Below, one piece after another: positions 9,594-19,228 of a stretch of DNA of 64,000 nucleotides. The notes under the pieces were generated by a model. That model was not told the DNA's origin and did no database searches. It was given only the letters and a program-made list of their open reading frames with translations. Positions within the stretch are counted from its first letter, which is position 1, and each line of letters starts with the position of its first letter. Position numbers and translations under genes: made by a program. Where the stretch lies: positions 54,282 through 118,281 of the forward strand of contig NZ_QUNO01000026.1 in NCBI RefSeq assembly GCF_003387475.1, given 5' to 3'. This DNA comes from Kutzneria buriramensis. GTDB lineage: Bacteria; Actinomycetota; Actinomycetes; Mycobacteriales; Pseudonocardiaceae.

Positions 9594-9808
9594 AACCCGA
9601 TGCTGGAGCCGGTCGAGCTGAGTCGCCCATGTGCTCGCTCGCCGCGCAAGGCTTCGGGATGCAGGTGCGGCACTACGACCCCGGCAAGGGCGATGAGAAG
9701 CTGTCCCAGGCGGTCGGCTTCGAGGAGTTGCTGCGCATCAGCGACATCGTATCCGTCCACGTGCCAGTAACTCCGGTCCCAGCACAACTGGTCGGCCAGC
9801 TTCCGTAG
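9590..9808 (+). pseudogene. Fragment of a D-2-hydroxyacid dehydrogenase
   Basis: A short segment (QGFGMQVRHYDPGKGD, then FEELLRISDIVSVHVPVTP) matches the NAD-binding domain of D-isomer 2-hydroxyacid dehydrogenases, where the DIVSVHxPLTP motif is well known. Both the catalytic part and the rest of the Rossmann domain are missing. It begins right at the stop of the solute-binding gene, so this is debris, not a second gene of an operon. Confidence 0.6.
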
Positions 9809-10248
9809 AGCCGCTCGATCTGGTTTCAGCCGCTGCCCAGCGTGTGCCAATCGATCCCGAGGGCGTACGAGACGGCGGTCATGTCGACGTTCGCAGCGAC
9901 GACGGCGTCCAATGTGGCGTCGAGCCAGGGATAGCAGACTAGCCTCCGGGCCATCGTCGACAGCTGTGCGGCGACGACCTACGCCATGGTGCGGATCACC
10001 TGTCCAGTGGCTGACTCCATGCACGGTAAGAAGTTGCGGTGCGTCGGCTTTCCTTGCCCACGAGGCGGGTTTCTGTTGGGCTTGGGTGCAGTTTCGGCAC
10101 GCATGGAAGCCAGCCCGCGTCGGGCTGGCTTCCATGCGTAGTGATCAGCTGGTCGTGCAGGGCTGGTCGGTTGCTTAGTGCACCTTGCCCGACGAGGTGA
10201 TCCGGATGCACTCGCTTGACTCTGTCGGTGATCTTGTAGTCGTCGGGA
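9809..10248. other. Gap between remnants, no gene seen
   Basis: About 440 bases with frequent stops in all plausible frames. The only clear structure is the long hairpin at 10099-10139. The right edge of the IS1182 copy should fall here, but its terminal repeat could not be defined by eye. Confidence 0.5.
10099..10139. repeat. Perfect 19-bp hairpin with a 3-base loop
   Basis: ACGCATGGAAGCCAGCCCG at 10099-10117 pairs exactly with 10121-10139 around the loop CGT. It is far longer than chance and has no T-run. It could be a bidirectional terminator or a terminal structure of a vanished element. Confidence 0.7.
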
Positions 10249-11858
10249 TCAGCTGCTGACGGCCCGCCAGGACTTCAGTCGAGGGACCCCATGCTGGTCC
10301 AGGAAGTCCTGGAGGGCGGTCGGCGACCGGGGCGGGACTGTGTCGCCGGGCGAGGGCAGGCCGCTGAGGCGCTCGATGTTCACGGCGATCGCGGTGAAGA
10401 CGTGTTGCAGGTGGGCCTTGGGCTGTCCCCGGTAGCGGCAGCGACGCATGCCGTGCCCATGAGCGAACTCGTTGACGGTGCCCTCCACTCCGGAGCGAAC
10501 CGCGTAGCGGGCTTGCCAGTCGGGCGTGTGCTGTTCGGCGCGGACGCGGGCTTGCAGGTCGCGGAGTTCTCGCGGGGAAAGCCGACGTTGCGGGCGCCGT
10601 CACGGGATGTGGTGCACTGGGCGCGAACTGGGCAGGGCTGGCATTGGGCCTTGGTGAACCGTGCCACGATCAGCGGGGCGGAGGTGGGCGAGGATGTCGG
10701 GTAGGGACCGTGTCAGCCCCTGCTGACCTGTCCCTGGGGGCAGGTGACCTGCCGGCGGTCGAAGTCGATGTGGAAGTCGTATCGGTCGAAGCCTTCGTTG
10801 CGGCGGTGCTGGCGGGTGGGGTTGCCTGGCAGCGGTCCGGTGACGGTGACCTGGTGTTCTCGGGCGGCGTGTTCCAGGTGGACCAAGGAGGTGTAACCAC
10901 CGTCGACGAGGTGCTCGGCGGGCAACAGGCTACGGCGTTTGAGGCGGGTGCGGATGCCGGGCAGGGCCTGGGTGTCGTTCGTGGTGGCCGCCGTCGTGGC
11001 CACGTCCGTGATCACGTTCGCGCCCTCGGACGAGCAGGTCTCGGTGAGGTGGGTGAGGAATCCCTTCCAGCGGGTGGTCTGCCCCCGGCGTGCGTAGCGG
11101 GCGGTGGGGTCGTAGGGAGATACGATCGCGCGGGATGAAGGCGGCAGCCCGCCATCGTCGCCGGTGCGCCAGCGCAGCCGCCCCGCCCCGTCGCGGTAGT
11201 AGTTCTGCACGACGATCTGCCGGAGGGTCTGGACACGGGGACCGAACGCGTGGCCCCTCCCGTGCGCGCGGAGATGTTCCAGTAGCTGTAAGGCGTCATC
11301 GCCGGCGACTGTGATCCTGGTCTTGGGTCGGGTGGGGTTGTTGCCCAGCCGTATCGGGCGGCCGTAGCGGTGTCCCCACGGTTCGTCCACCAAGCCGAGT
11401 AGCAGTTGCGGGGCGGCGTCGGCGATCTCTACCAGCGCGGCTCGGATCGCTTCGGTGATCAGCTCCAGTCGGGTCAGGTCGCGCACCGCGGCCAGGACAT
11501 GGGTGGAGTCGGTGCGTTGCGTGCCGCGTTCGCGCACAAGTCCTGCCTGTTTGAGGCGGGCCAGTGCGAGGTCGAGCAGGCGGTCGGCGCGGTTTCCTTG
11601 GGCGAGGCGGTCACGGAAGTCGGTCAGGACACTGTGGTGGAAGCCTGGATCGTCGAGTTCCATGGCCAGGGCGTACGTGAAGTCGATGCGGCAGCGCACC
11701 GCCTCGGCTACTTGACGGTCGGACAGGTTGAGCAGGAACTGCAGTACGCAGACCGTGGCCAATTGAGCGGGCGAGAGGCCGGGGCGTCCATCGCGCGGGT
11801 ACCAGTCGAGGAAGTCCTCGTCGTGCCAGAGCCCGTTCAGCCGATCTTTGACCCACAT
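10249..11858 (-). mobile_element. IS1182-family transposase, inactivated copy
   Basis: From [16 protein letters not shown] at 11858 the frame reads like a complete IS1182 transposase: [63 protein letters not shown]. Codon TGA at 10713-10715 stands where relatives usually have Trp before HGPYP, ending the frame early. Further on, after RNVGFP, the frame shifts, and the true C terminus (FAHGHGMRRCRYRGQ, then LKSWRAVSS) ends at 10249. Upstream the open frame runs without a stop into a STAND ATPase gene. The left edge of the IS lies near 12000. Not able to move by itself. Confidence 0.85.
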
Positions 11859-12004
11859 CGCTGTCGTCCCGCCCGGGTTGCTCGCCCGCGCGACCTGCGC
11901 GGTCAGAGACGGAACCTGCTTGTCGGAACGGAGACGGACGGACAACGGGCACCTCGGCAGCTGGGCCGGCCTGTGAACAAGGTTGATCATGCTACTGATC
12001 AGCG

Positions 12005-13340
12005 CCGCACCGTGAAACCAAGCTTGGTCGGGAACCACGACGCGGTGCGCGTCAGTGCGGTAGCGGTAGGGCAGTTGGCGCCGCGCCGGCACCACCGCGC
12101 GATAGGCGGCCCGGGCGGCGTGCAGGTACCACTCGGCCATCGCCAGCAGGCAGCGCTCCTGCTCCAGCGCGGCTTCCACTCGGCGCGCGGTCGTGGCGGC
12201 ATGCACGCGCGGCAAATCATGAAACTGGAAGCGATCGGGCCCGATTTCGCTCAGGAGGCTGGAATCGACCAGAACGTCAATCCATTGCCTGGCCTGCGTC
12301 AGCTCCACGTTGAGGGCCGCGGCGACCACGGGAAGCCCGAAATTGGGTCCGGGATGCAGTCCCATCAGCCGACACACACGCGTGGCCGGTTCAGGCAGCG
12401 CCTGATAGGAGGAATCGAAGGTCGCCTGCACGGACACGTCCTCGTCCTCGGCCATGACCGCCAGACGGCCACGCTCGTCGGCGAGCACGTCCACGGCCTG
12501 GGTCAACGACTGCTGCGGGCGATAGGCCAGCTGACCTGAGGCCACACACAACGCCAGCGGCAGCCCGTGACACAGCCCGACCAGCTGCCGCGCCGGCCCG
12601 ACCTCCGCGCTGACCCGGTCCGCCCCCAACACCTTCGTCAACAGCTCCAACGCCGCCGCGTGCTCCAGCGGAGCGACATCGACGAACGCCGCGCCGTCGG
12701 CGAGCAGACCACGCAGACTACGCCGACTGGACACCACGACCAGGCACCGCGCTGAGACCGGCAGCAACGTGCGGACCTGCGCCGCCGAGACCGCGTTGTC
12801 GACCAGCATCGCGATCGTCTTACCGGCCGTCACCGATCGGAACAGGCCGACCTGCTCGGCCAGCTCACCTGGCACCCGGGCGGGGTGAACACCCAACGCG
12901 CGCAAGCACTGCGCGACGGCTTCCGCGGTGGCGCTGGGACTGTCGTTGCCCATGCTGCGGTCGAATGCGGCGAGATCGAGGTAGAGCTGCCCGTCGGGAA
13001 ACCGGTGCGCGATGGAGTGAAGCCATTGCAGCGCCAGGGCCGTCTTGCCGATGCCGCCTGGACCCCGCAGCACCACCACCCGCGGCGTGGTTGCGGCCGA
13101 TACCGGCAGCAGCGCGTCCAAACGCTGCAGCTCGGTAAGCCGATTGGTGAACATCGCTGGTGGCGCTGCCAGCTGGCGGGGGATCGGCAGTCCGGTGCTG
13201 TCCACGCTGGAGACCACGTGGACGCCGCCATGGATGACACCGGCCTGGATGCTGGCACCGAACACGGTGCCGGACACAAGGTTGCTCGTGTTGGACTGGT
13301 CAAGGCGCGCAGAAGACTCTAATGGTAGGTCCTGGTTCAT
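12005..13340 (-). pseudogene. STAND (NB-ARC) ATPase, truncated by the IS1182 copy
   Basis: A signalling ATPase of the STAND class, possibly regulatory or immune. The N terminus has a short repeat-like leader ([17 protein letters not shown]) often found before actinobacterial NB-ARC proteins, then the P-loop [12 protein letters not shown], and an NB-ARC core ([31 protein letters not shown]). Homology fades near residue 440 ([14 protein letters not shown]), and the reading frame continues into IS leader DNA and the transposase. The C-terminal sensor (TPR or WD40 in relatives) is gone. It starts at ATG 13340. The chimeric frame of 875 codons is probably not a working protein. Confidence 0.75.
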
Positions 13341-13616
13341 GCTCGCCGCTCACCCCGACCACGATCGCCCCGATCAACCGTGCACCAGGACAACCGTACG
13401 GTAAGACCGGCGATGGATCGCTACCTTTGCCAGGGGTCCACTCGACAGGACCAGCATCGACGTGTGAGCGGGCGTCGTTCGCACTCGGCGGATGACTGAT
13501 CTAGATCCAATGCCGTGTAGTTAGGGCTGGGCCGCGGCTGTCAAGGCGTCTGGAACGAGCAACGGCGTCCCCGCTAGAACAGCGTCGACCAAGATCGATG
13601 AACAGCAGGAACTCCG

Positions 13617-14150
13617 TTGCACACCCAGTCTGTCAGCACCCCTGACCTCGTCGTCGCTCAGGGCCCGTACGCGCCGGGCCACCTGGGCGAACTCACCCCA
13701 CTCATCCCGTTCGACATGGTCGACCACGCCCTGACCGAGACCCGCACCACGCAGTCACGAGTGCGCGACCTGCCCTCCCGCGTCGCGGTCTACCTGCTCC
13801 TGGCCGCGTGCCTGTTCCCCGAACTCGGCTACCCCGGCGTGTGGCGCAAACTCACCACCGGACTGACCCCGATCCCCACAGCCAGCGCACTACGCCAAGC
13901 CCGACAACGACTGGGCACCGCACCACTGTGGTGGCTGTTCGACCTACTACGCGGCCCCACCGCACCCGCGATCCGATGGCGCGGGCTACTGGTATGCGCG
14001 ATCGACGGCACCACGATGACCGTGCCCGACGGCCCCGCGAACCTGACCGCCTACCGCAAGCACCGCTCCAACCACGGCGGTTCGGCTACTCCCAGATCCG
14101 GCTCACCGCCGTGGTGGCCCGCGGCACCAGAGGCCTTGATCGACTGCCCG
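13617..14150 (+). pseudogene. IS4-like transposase, N-terminal remnant
   Basis: The segment APGHLGELTPLIPFDMVDH followed by SRVAVYLLLAACLFPELGY is the N-terminal domain of IS4-family transposases common in actinobacteria. It continues through CAIDGTTMTVPDGPANL, then the frame shifts (FGYSQIRLTAVVARG) and stops where cytochrome P450 sequence begins near 14150. The catalytic core is missing. Its insertion or a later deletion probably removed the P450 N terminus. Confidence 0.7.
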
Positions 14151-14151
14151 C

Positions 14152-15120
14152 ATGGCCGACACCGAAGACGGCGACATCTTCACCAACGACCTGGCCGCCG
14201 TGATCCCGCTGCACGGCGAGGCGCACCTGACGTGGCGTCGCGGCATCGGCAAGTGGTTCACCGCCAGGCGGATGAACGCACTTCGACCGGGCATCGCGGC
14301 GATGGCCGAGCAGCTCACCGACGAGATGATCGCCAAGGGCATGTCCGCGGATCTCAAGGCGGGCCTTGGTTTTCCGCTGCCGGTGTGGGTCATCTGCGAC
14401 ATGCTCGGCGTGCCGGACCGCGACCGGTTCTCTCACTGGTCGGACGCGATGCTGAACGTGCCGCTTCAGCGCGGACGAGATGAAGGCGGCGGAGCAGGAG
14501 TTCTGCCAGTACCTGGCGGGGCACATCGCGGCGAAGCGAGCCGACCCCGGCGACGACCTGCTCAGCGCGTTGATCACCGTTCGACGCGTTGCTGGTCGCC
14601 ACCGGCATCGCCATGCTGGTCGCGGGGCACGAGACGACCGCGAGCATGATCACGAAGTTGTTCGCGCTGCTGCTGTCCGACCGGACGCGCTGGGAGTCGT
14701 TGCTCGTCGATCCGTCGCTGGTGCGCACCGCCGTCGAGGAGTCCCTGCGGATGGATGCCAATGCGGGTCTCGGCATGGCCCGCTACCTCACCGAAGAGGT
14801 CGAGATCGGCGGCACGCTCCTCCCGCCCGGCACCACCGCGATGTGCAGCATGGCGGCAGCGAACCGGGACGAGAACGCGTTCGAGCGGGCGTCCGAAATG
14901 GACCTGGGTCGCACCCCCAACCAGCACCTGGCGTTCGCGGCCGGCGCGCACGCGTGCATCGGCCAGCCGCTGGCCCGCACCGAACTGCAGGGGGGTGCTG
15001 GAGGTGCTGCTCCGCAGGCTCCCGTCGCTGGAACTGGCGATCGCGGTGGAAGATCTACGTCGAGTCGAGGGGCTCGTCGTCGATGGGCTCGTGGAAACTA
15101 CCGGTGCGATGGTGACGTGA
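14152..15120 (+). pseudogene. Cytochrome P450, N-terminally truncated and frameshifted
   Basis: A bacterial P450 can be read only by moving through four segments. 14152-14470 gives the C-helix region (LHGEAHLTWRRGIGKWF). About 14480-14580 gives EQEFCQYLAGHIAAKR. About 14585-14990 gives the I-helix AGHETT, the ExxR motif in EESLR, and the heme loop FAAGAHACIGQPLAR with the Cys ligand. About 14975-15120 gives the C terminus. Roughly the first 80 residues are missing, next to the IS4-like scrap. The stop overlaps the ATG of the TetR gene by one base. The ferredoxin and reductase stub downstream point to a former complete P450 electron-transfer set. Confidence 0.8.
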
Positions 15121-15779
15121 TGAACAAGATCGACGGCAACCCGTCACGGGCGGAGCGGGCGCACGCGACCCGCGAGCTGATCCTGACCGCAGCCGAGCGC
15201 CTGTTCGCCGAGCACGGGCTGTTGGCTGTCTCGAACCGGCAGGTCAGCGAGGCCGCTGGGCAGGGCAACAACACGGCCGTCGGCTACCACTTCGGCACCA
15301 AGGCCGATCTCGTGCGGGCCATCGCGCGCCGGCACCTGGCGCAGATCGAGGAGATCCGCCAGCGCATGGTCGCGGACATCAGCGACCAGACCGAGATCCG
15401 GGCCTGGGTCAGCTGCCTGGTGCGACCGATGACCGTGCACCTGGCAGAGGTGGGGAGTCCCACCTGGTTCGGCCGGTTCGGCGCCCAGGTCATGACCGAC
15501 CCGACGCTGCGCCCGGTCATCATCGAGGAGACGCAGTCGTCACCGTCACTCGCGCGGATCGTGGCCGGGCTCAACGCCTGCCTGCCGGACCTCTCGGACG
15601 ACGTGCGCGCCGAGCGCTTCCACATGGCCAGGCAGCTGCTCGTGCACATGGTCGCCGAACGCGAGCGCGCACTCGCCGACAACACCCCGACCCCGCGTGC
15701 CAGCTGGCACCACACCGCGGCCGGCCTCGTCGACGCCCTCGTCGGCCTTTGGCTCGCGCCGGCAACCAACGACTCGTAG
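15120..15779 (+). CDS. TetR-family transcriptional regulator
   Basis: A DNA-binding repressor of the TetR type, 219 aa. The N-terminal helix-turn-helix is clear: ILTAAERLFAEHGLLAVSN, then VSEAAGQGNNTAVGYHFGTK, then a ligand domain starting at LVRAIARRHL. Starts at ATG 15120, sharing a base with the P450 stop (TGATG), so it was probably the last-but-one cotranscribed gene of the P450 unit. In this arrangement the likely target is the P450/ferredoxin operon itself, but the ligand is unknown. The frame is intact although its neighbours have decayed. Confidence 0.85.
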   Translation: MNKIDGNPSRAERAHATRELILTAAERLFAEHGLLAVSNRQVSEAAGQGNNTAVGYHFGTKADLVRAIARRHLAQIEEIRQRMVADISDQTEIRAWVSCLVRPMTVHLAEVGSPTWFGRFGAQVMTDPTLRPVIIEETQSSPSLARIVAGLNACLPDLSDDVRAERFHMARQLLVHMVAERERALADNTPTPRASWHHTAAGLVDALVGLWLAPATNDS

Positions 15780-15794
15780 AAGGAACCATCGAAT

Positions 15795-15989
15795 GTGAAG
15801 GTCATCGTGGGCCAGGACAGGTGCTGCGGCGTAGGAACCTGCGTGCTGCTCGTCCCTGACGTGTTCGACCAGTGCGACGAGGACGGCATCGTCGTGCTGC
15901 TGGACGCACAGCCACCGGCCGAGCTGTACTCGTTCGTCCAGCAGGCCGTCAGCGCGTGTCCCGCCGCCGCCGTCGTGGTGACCGAATGA
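15795..15989 (+). CDS. Ferredoxin, 3Fe-4S type, P450-associated
   Basis: A 64-residue electron carrier. Cys10, Cys16 and Cys55 (in SACP) fit the three-Cys pattern in which the second Cys of the usual four is replaced (Val13 in CCGVGTC), typical of 3Fe-4S ferredoxins that feed bacterial P450s; VPDVFD after the first pair is also characteristic. Starts at GTG 15795, 15 bases after the TetR stop. Its stop overlaps the ATG of the broken ferredoxin reductase. The P450 it presumably served is a pseudogene, so the gene may be an orphan. Confidence 0.85.
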   Translation: MKVIVGQDRCCGVGTCVLLVPDVFDQCDEDGIVVLLDAQPPAELYSFVQQAVSACPAAAVVVTE

Positions 15990-16063
15990 TCCTGATCGTC
16001 GGCGCGTCCGCAGCCGCTCTGGCCCGGCCGAGGCGTTGCGTCGCAAGGGGCCAGCGCCATTGA
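15986..16063 (+). pseudogene. Ferredoxin reductase, N-terminal stub
   Basis: From ATG 15986, MILIVGASAAALA is the start of the FAD-binding GxGxxG-like motif of ferredoxin reductases. A frameshift follows at once; the neighbouring frame gives AEALRRKG, which is what the family would have next. Everything after about 25 residues is missing. Confidence 0.6.
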
Positions 16064-16081
16064 GGTGGGAAGGATGCCTCA

Positions 16082-16708
16082 ATGAGCGCGGTCGAGGTGT
16101 GGGAGCGTTATGCGAGTAACTCTCGGCCCCGGCGCGCAGTCAACGCCGCTGGCGCGAGCACGTGGCTGAACTGGACCCAATACCCGGACCACGGTCCCGA
16201 CGAGTCCGTGCTCGGCGACCTTGCCGGACGACGGGTGCTGGAGCTGGGCTCGGGCAGCGGCGCGAACCTCGCGCACCTGGCTACGTTGGGGGTGAACTGC
16301 AAGGGCGTGGACCTTGCGCCCAGCCGGACGAGCACCGCCGTCGCGGAGTGGGGACACCTGCCGGGGCTGGAGTTCATCACCACCGACGCCGTCACCTTCC
16401 TCGCTGAGGACAACGAGGCCTTCGACGTCGTGTACTCGATCTTCGGCGCCATCTGGTTCACCGACCCGCCGATCCTGCTCACCGCGATACGCGCCAAACT
16501 TCGTACTGGCGGTGTCCTCGCGTTCTCCCACCTGCCCGCCACGGAGGTCGGCGTCGTCGCCGGTCCGGCCGTGAGCAATTGGAACTATCCGGCCGAGAAA
16601 TGGGAAAACATGCTCGCCTACACGGGCTTCACCGCGATCGCGACGGTCATCGCTGGACCGGCTGACGGGGAAGTGGGCACTTTGCTGGTCCGTGCGACCG
16701 CCGTCTGA
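16082..16708 (+). CDS. SAM-dependent methyltransferase, class I
   Basis: Transfers a methyl group from S-adenosylmethionine to an unknown substrate. 208 residues. Motif I is VLELGSGSGANLAHL near 50-64, followed by an acidic SAM-binding strand (CKGVDLAPS) and FDVVYSIFGAIWFTD at the motif IV position. This resembles the Methyltransf_11/25 group acting on small molecules. It starts at ATG 16082, close after the ferredoxin reductase stub, and has no downstream partner on its strand. It may once have been a tailoring enzyme of the P450 locus. Confidence 0.85.
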   Translation: MSAVEVWERYASNSRPRRAVNAAGASTWLNWTQYPDHGPDESVLGDLAGRRVLELGSGSGANLAHLATLGVNCKGVDLAPSRTSTAVAEWGHLPGLEFITTDAVTFLAEDNEAFDVVYSIFGAIWFTDPPILLTAIRAKLRTGGVLAFSHLPATEVGVVAGPAVSNWNYPAEKWENMLAYTGFTAIATVIAGPADGEVGTLLVRATAV

Positions 16709-16874
16709 GGTCGGCGGACGTCACAGTCGCTGTGCTGAGGAGGTCTTGACGCCACGCCTATCGCAGGGCTTGTGCACCATGGTTGTCCTCCTCTCCAGGT
16801 GTTCGGGTCGTCGGAACGGTTGACGGGTGTGGCGCGTGGTGCAGTCGCACCGCACCCGGCGGTCAGACACACGC

Positions 16875-17927
16875 TCACGCCCACGTGCGCTGTCTGGCGT
16901 GGCTGCTGGGAGTTGCGAGGCTGTCGGGGTTCGACGCGGTCATCACGTTCCGGTATGCCGCCCAGGCTGCGGTCATGTGCGGGTGCGGAGCTGTTCCCGT
17001 CCGCTGGCGTAGCGAGACGGCGCCGTCGAAATCGCGGCAGGTGAGGGCGATCGTGCCGTCGGGGGTGGTGACGGTGTTGAAGTGGTTCTCGGGCAGACCG
17101 GCGACCGGGTGGGTCAGCAGGGCCGCGACATGAGCCGGCGTGGGGCCTCCGTACCAGTCGATCCGCAGACAGTTCGAGCCGACCGCCTCGATCGCGACCC
17201 AGTCCGCGTCAGCGAACAGGCCAGCTCGCCGCAGCAGGGCGCTGGCCAGCGCGATCGGGCCCGGGACGCGGCCCAGCCCGATCGCGAGCTCTTCGAGCTC
17301 GGACAGCGGGGCAGGTTCGTCGTGCGGGGTGGTCGCGCATCCGGTGTGGGCGGTAGCGAACGCCATCGCGGCGGCAGCCTGGCGGAAGGAAGTGTTCGAC
17401 ACCGCCACCCGCACGGTCGGGTCGGCGTCGGCCAGGTAGAGCTCGGCGTGTCGGCGGTGCAGTCGTAGTCGCAGCCCGGCCAGCCCGAGCAGTTGCCCGT
17501 CGCGCTCGTGGGGCAGGAGTTCGGCGAGCACCGTGGCCAGCGTCTGTGGGAACAGCGCGAGGACCAGCTCGTCGCGGGTGGGCCGCACCATCCGGCAGAG
17601 CGTGCGCTGCGGCAGTGCTCGGCTGTGTCCGTAGTAGGTGTGGGCGCGGCCCAATGCCAACAGCACAGCGGCGTCCAACTCGTGCTGAGGGTGCACGGTG
17701 GTGTCGAGCAGGACAGGGGACCGGATCGCCGTGTCGATGATGGGCTCCGGGTGGCCGAGCAGGCGGGCGCCCCAGTCGCCGTCGAGGATGCTCGACACCA
17801 GGTCGCGTTGCTGCGGGCTGAATCCGCAGGCCGCTGCCTGAGCAGCGGGGATCAGCGTGGCGTCGGTCTCGCCGGTATAAGCATGGCGGAGTGCGGCGAT
17901 CCTTCTGGTCAGGTTAGGGCGATGCAC
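16875..17927 (-). CDS. Unknown protein, paralogue of the upstream 18131-19201 product
   Basis: 350 residues from GTG 17927, which has GGAGAG eight bases ahead; a longer open frame exists but its extra N terminus is low-quality. The protein shares its whole length with the next gene: YTGETDATLIPA near the start, GARLLGHPEP, CRMVRPTRD, the strongly conserved block GLAGLRLRLHRRH, VSNTSFRQAAAAMAF, then GRVPGPIALASALLRR and DWYGGPTPAHVAALL. No signal peptide or transmembrane segment. I do not recognise the family. It is the last gene of a three-gene leftward unit beginning with a DUF574 methyltransferase. Confidence 0.75.
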   Translation of the reverse strand: MHRPNLTRRIAALRHAYTGETDATLIPAAQAAACGFSPQQRDLVSSILDGDWGARLLGHPEPIIDTAIRSPVLLDTTVHPQHELDAAVLLALGRAHTYYGHSRALPQRTLCRMVRPTRDELVLALFPQTLATVLAELLPHERDGQLLGLAGLRLRLHRRHAELYLADADPTVRVAVSNTSFRQAAAAMAFATAHTGCATTPHDEPAPLSELEELAIGLGRVPGPIALASALLRRAGLFADADWVAIEAVGSNCLRIDWYGGPTPAHVAALLTHPVAGLPENHFNTVTTPDGTIALTCRDFDGAVSLRQRTGTAPHPHMTAAWAAYRNVMTASNPDSLATPSSHARQRTWA

Positions 17928-18130
17928 GAGTGGGACTCTCCGTGATGACGTGGCAGGAAGGCCGAAACAGGCCTCGGCATGGGCTGAACACGGCGCACAG
18001 TGATCAGGACGGCGGCGAAGGCGGGCACGGCGGTGCCGCGTGTAGCGATCACCACGGGCGGGGTGCCCTGCGGCTGTGTGCGTGGACGCTACTGTGTAAG
18101 CACGGGGTGGCGGCGTGTGGACAGAGCCGG

Positions 18131-19201
18131 TCATCGCGTCGTCGCGACCCTGTCGGCGAGTTCGGGATGAGGTGCCGTCATCACCCGCCTGAACTCGGTC
18201 CACGCGGCGGACATGTCGACACGGGTGAACGGCGGAGCCATCGTCAGCGGCGCCTGATGCAGCGTCACCTTCGCCGTTGGCTCGCCGCAGTCCCCGGTCA
18301 TGATCATCGTGACGGATCCGTCGGCCACATGGGTCACGTAGAACCGCTCTCCGGCAAGACCGGCCAGGGGGTGCGCGAGCGCGGCGGCGACCTGCGCCGC
18401 CGAGCGGCCGCCAGCCCAGTCCAGGCGCATCCCGTCAGGGCCGTCGTGGCGGACGGTCAGCCAGAACGTGTCGCCCAGCACGCGCAGGCGGCGCAACAGC
18501 GCGCTGGCCAGCGCTACGGGACTGGGAACCCGCCCGGCACGAATCGCGCCACGTTCCGCAGCGGTCACACCGCAGGCGCCCGCAGGCAATTGCCCGTGGC
18601 CGATGACCTCTTCGGTGAAGGCGAGCGCGGCCACCCATTGGCGATAGCTGGTGTTGGACAGCGACACCGTTCGAGTCGGGCCGCCGTCGGCGAGATGAAG
18701 TTGGATGTGGCGGCGGTGCAACGTCGCGCGGAGGCCAGCCAGTCCACGCACCTGGCCGTCGACGACGTGGGGAGCCAAGACGGCCAGCATGGGTGCCAAC
18801 GTCGCCGCCGACAGATGCAAGATCGTCTCTCCGACAGCCCTGACAGGGCGAACCATCCGGCAGACCGGCATCGGCGCCACTACCTCGGACTCCGGCCAGC
18901 AGTACGGCGCGATCTGCCCGAGCGCGAACAGAATCCCAGCCTCCAACTGTTGCTGGACGGCGTCGGTGGCATCGGGCACCAGCACGTCGCGGAACCGCCG
19001 ATCCAGCGTGGGGAAGGGATTCTCGCCGAGCAACCTGGTCTCGTAGCCGTGATCAAGCACCTCGGCGAGGGTGGCGCGTTCGCCTGGGGAGAGCGTTTGG
19101 ATTCCCTCGACTATGGCGGGCAACAGGGTCGAGTCGGTTTCGCCGGTGTAGCTCTGGCGCAGGTTCGCAGCTCGGCGGACCAGCGAAAGGCGATGGGGCA
19201 T
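18131..19201 (-). CDS. Unknown protein, paralogue of the downstream 16875-17927 product
   Basis: 356 residues from ATG 19201, 28 bases after the DUF574 methyltransferase. Shares with its paralogue YTGETDSTLLPA, ETRLLGENPFP, CRMVRPVRA, GLAGLRATLHRRH, VSLSNTSYRQWVAALAF, GRVPSPVALASALLRR and a closing region with WAGGRSAAQVAAALAHP. The conserved His/Arg block (LHRRH) and the RMVRP motif are the best candidates for an active or binding site. Predicted cytosolic. Family not recognised. The tandem arrangement points to duplication followed by divergence, with roughly a third of residues kept by eye. Confidence 0.75.
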   Translation of the reverse strand: MPHRLSLVRRAANLRQSYTGETDSTLLPAIVEGIQTLSPGERATLAEVLDHGYETRLLGENPFPTLDRRFRDVLVPDATDAVQQQLEAGILFALGQIAPYCWPESEVVAPMPVCRMVRPVRAVGETILHLSAATLAPMLAVLAPHVVDGQVRGLAGLRATLHRRHIQLHLADGGPTRTVSLSNTSYRQWVAALAFTEEVIGHGQLPAGACGVTAAERGAIRAGRVPSPVALASALLRRLRVLGDTFWLTVRHDGPDGMRLDWAGGRSAAQVAAALAHPLAGLAGERFYVTHVADGSVTMIMTGDCGEPTAKVTLHQAPLTMAPPFTRVDMSAAWTEFRRVMTAPHPELADRVATTR

Positions 19202-19228
19202 GAGGAACGTGCTCCGGGTGGCGGGCGA

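Noticed and set aside
9566..10135. Open frame of 189 codons on the minus strand near the hairpin
   Set aside because: Begins inside the 19-bp hairpin and is low-complexity; no motif.
17928..18203. Extended N terminus of the 16875-17927 product
   Set aside because: The extra 92 codons are Arg/Thr/His-rich and have no counterpart in the paralogue, whereas GTG 17927 has a ribosome-binding site.
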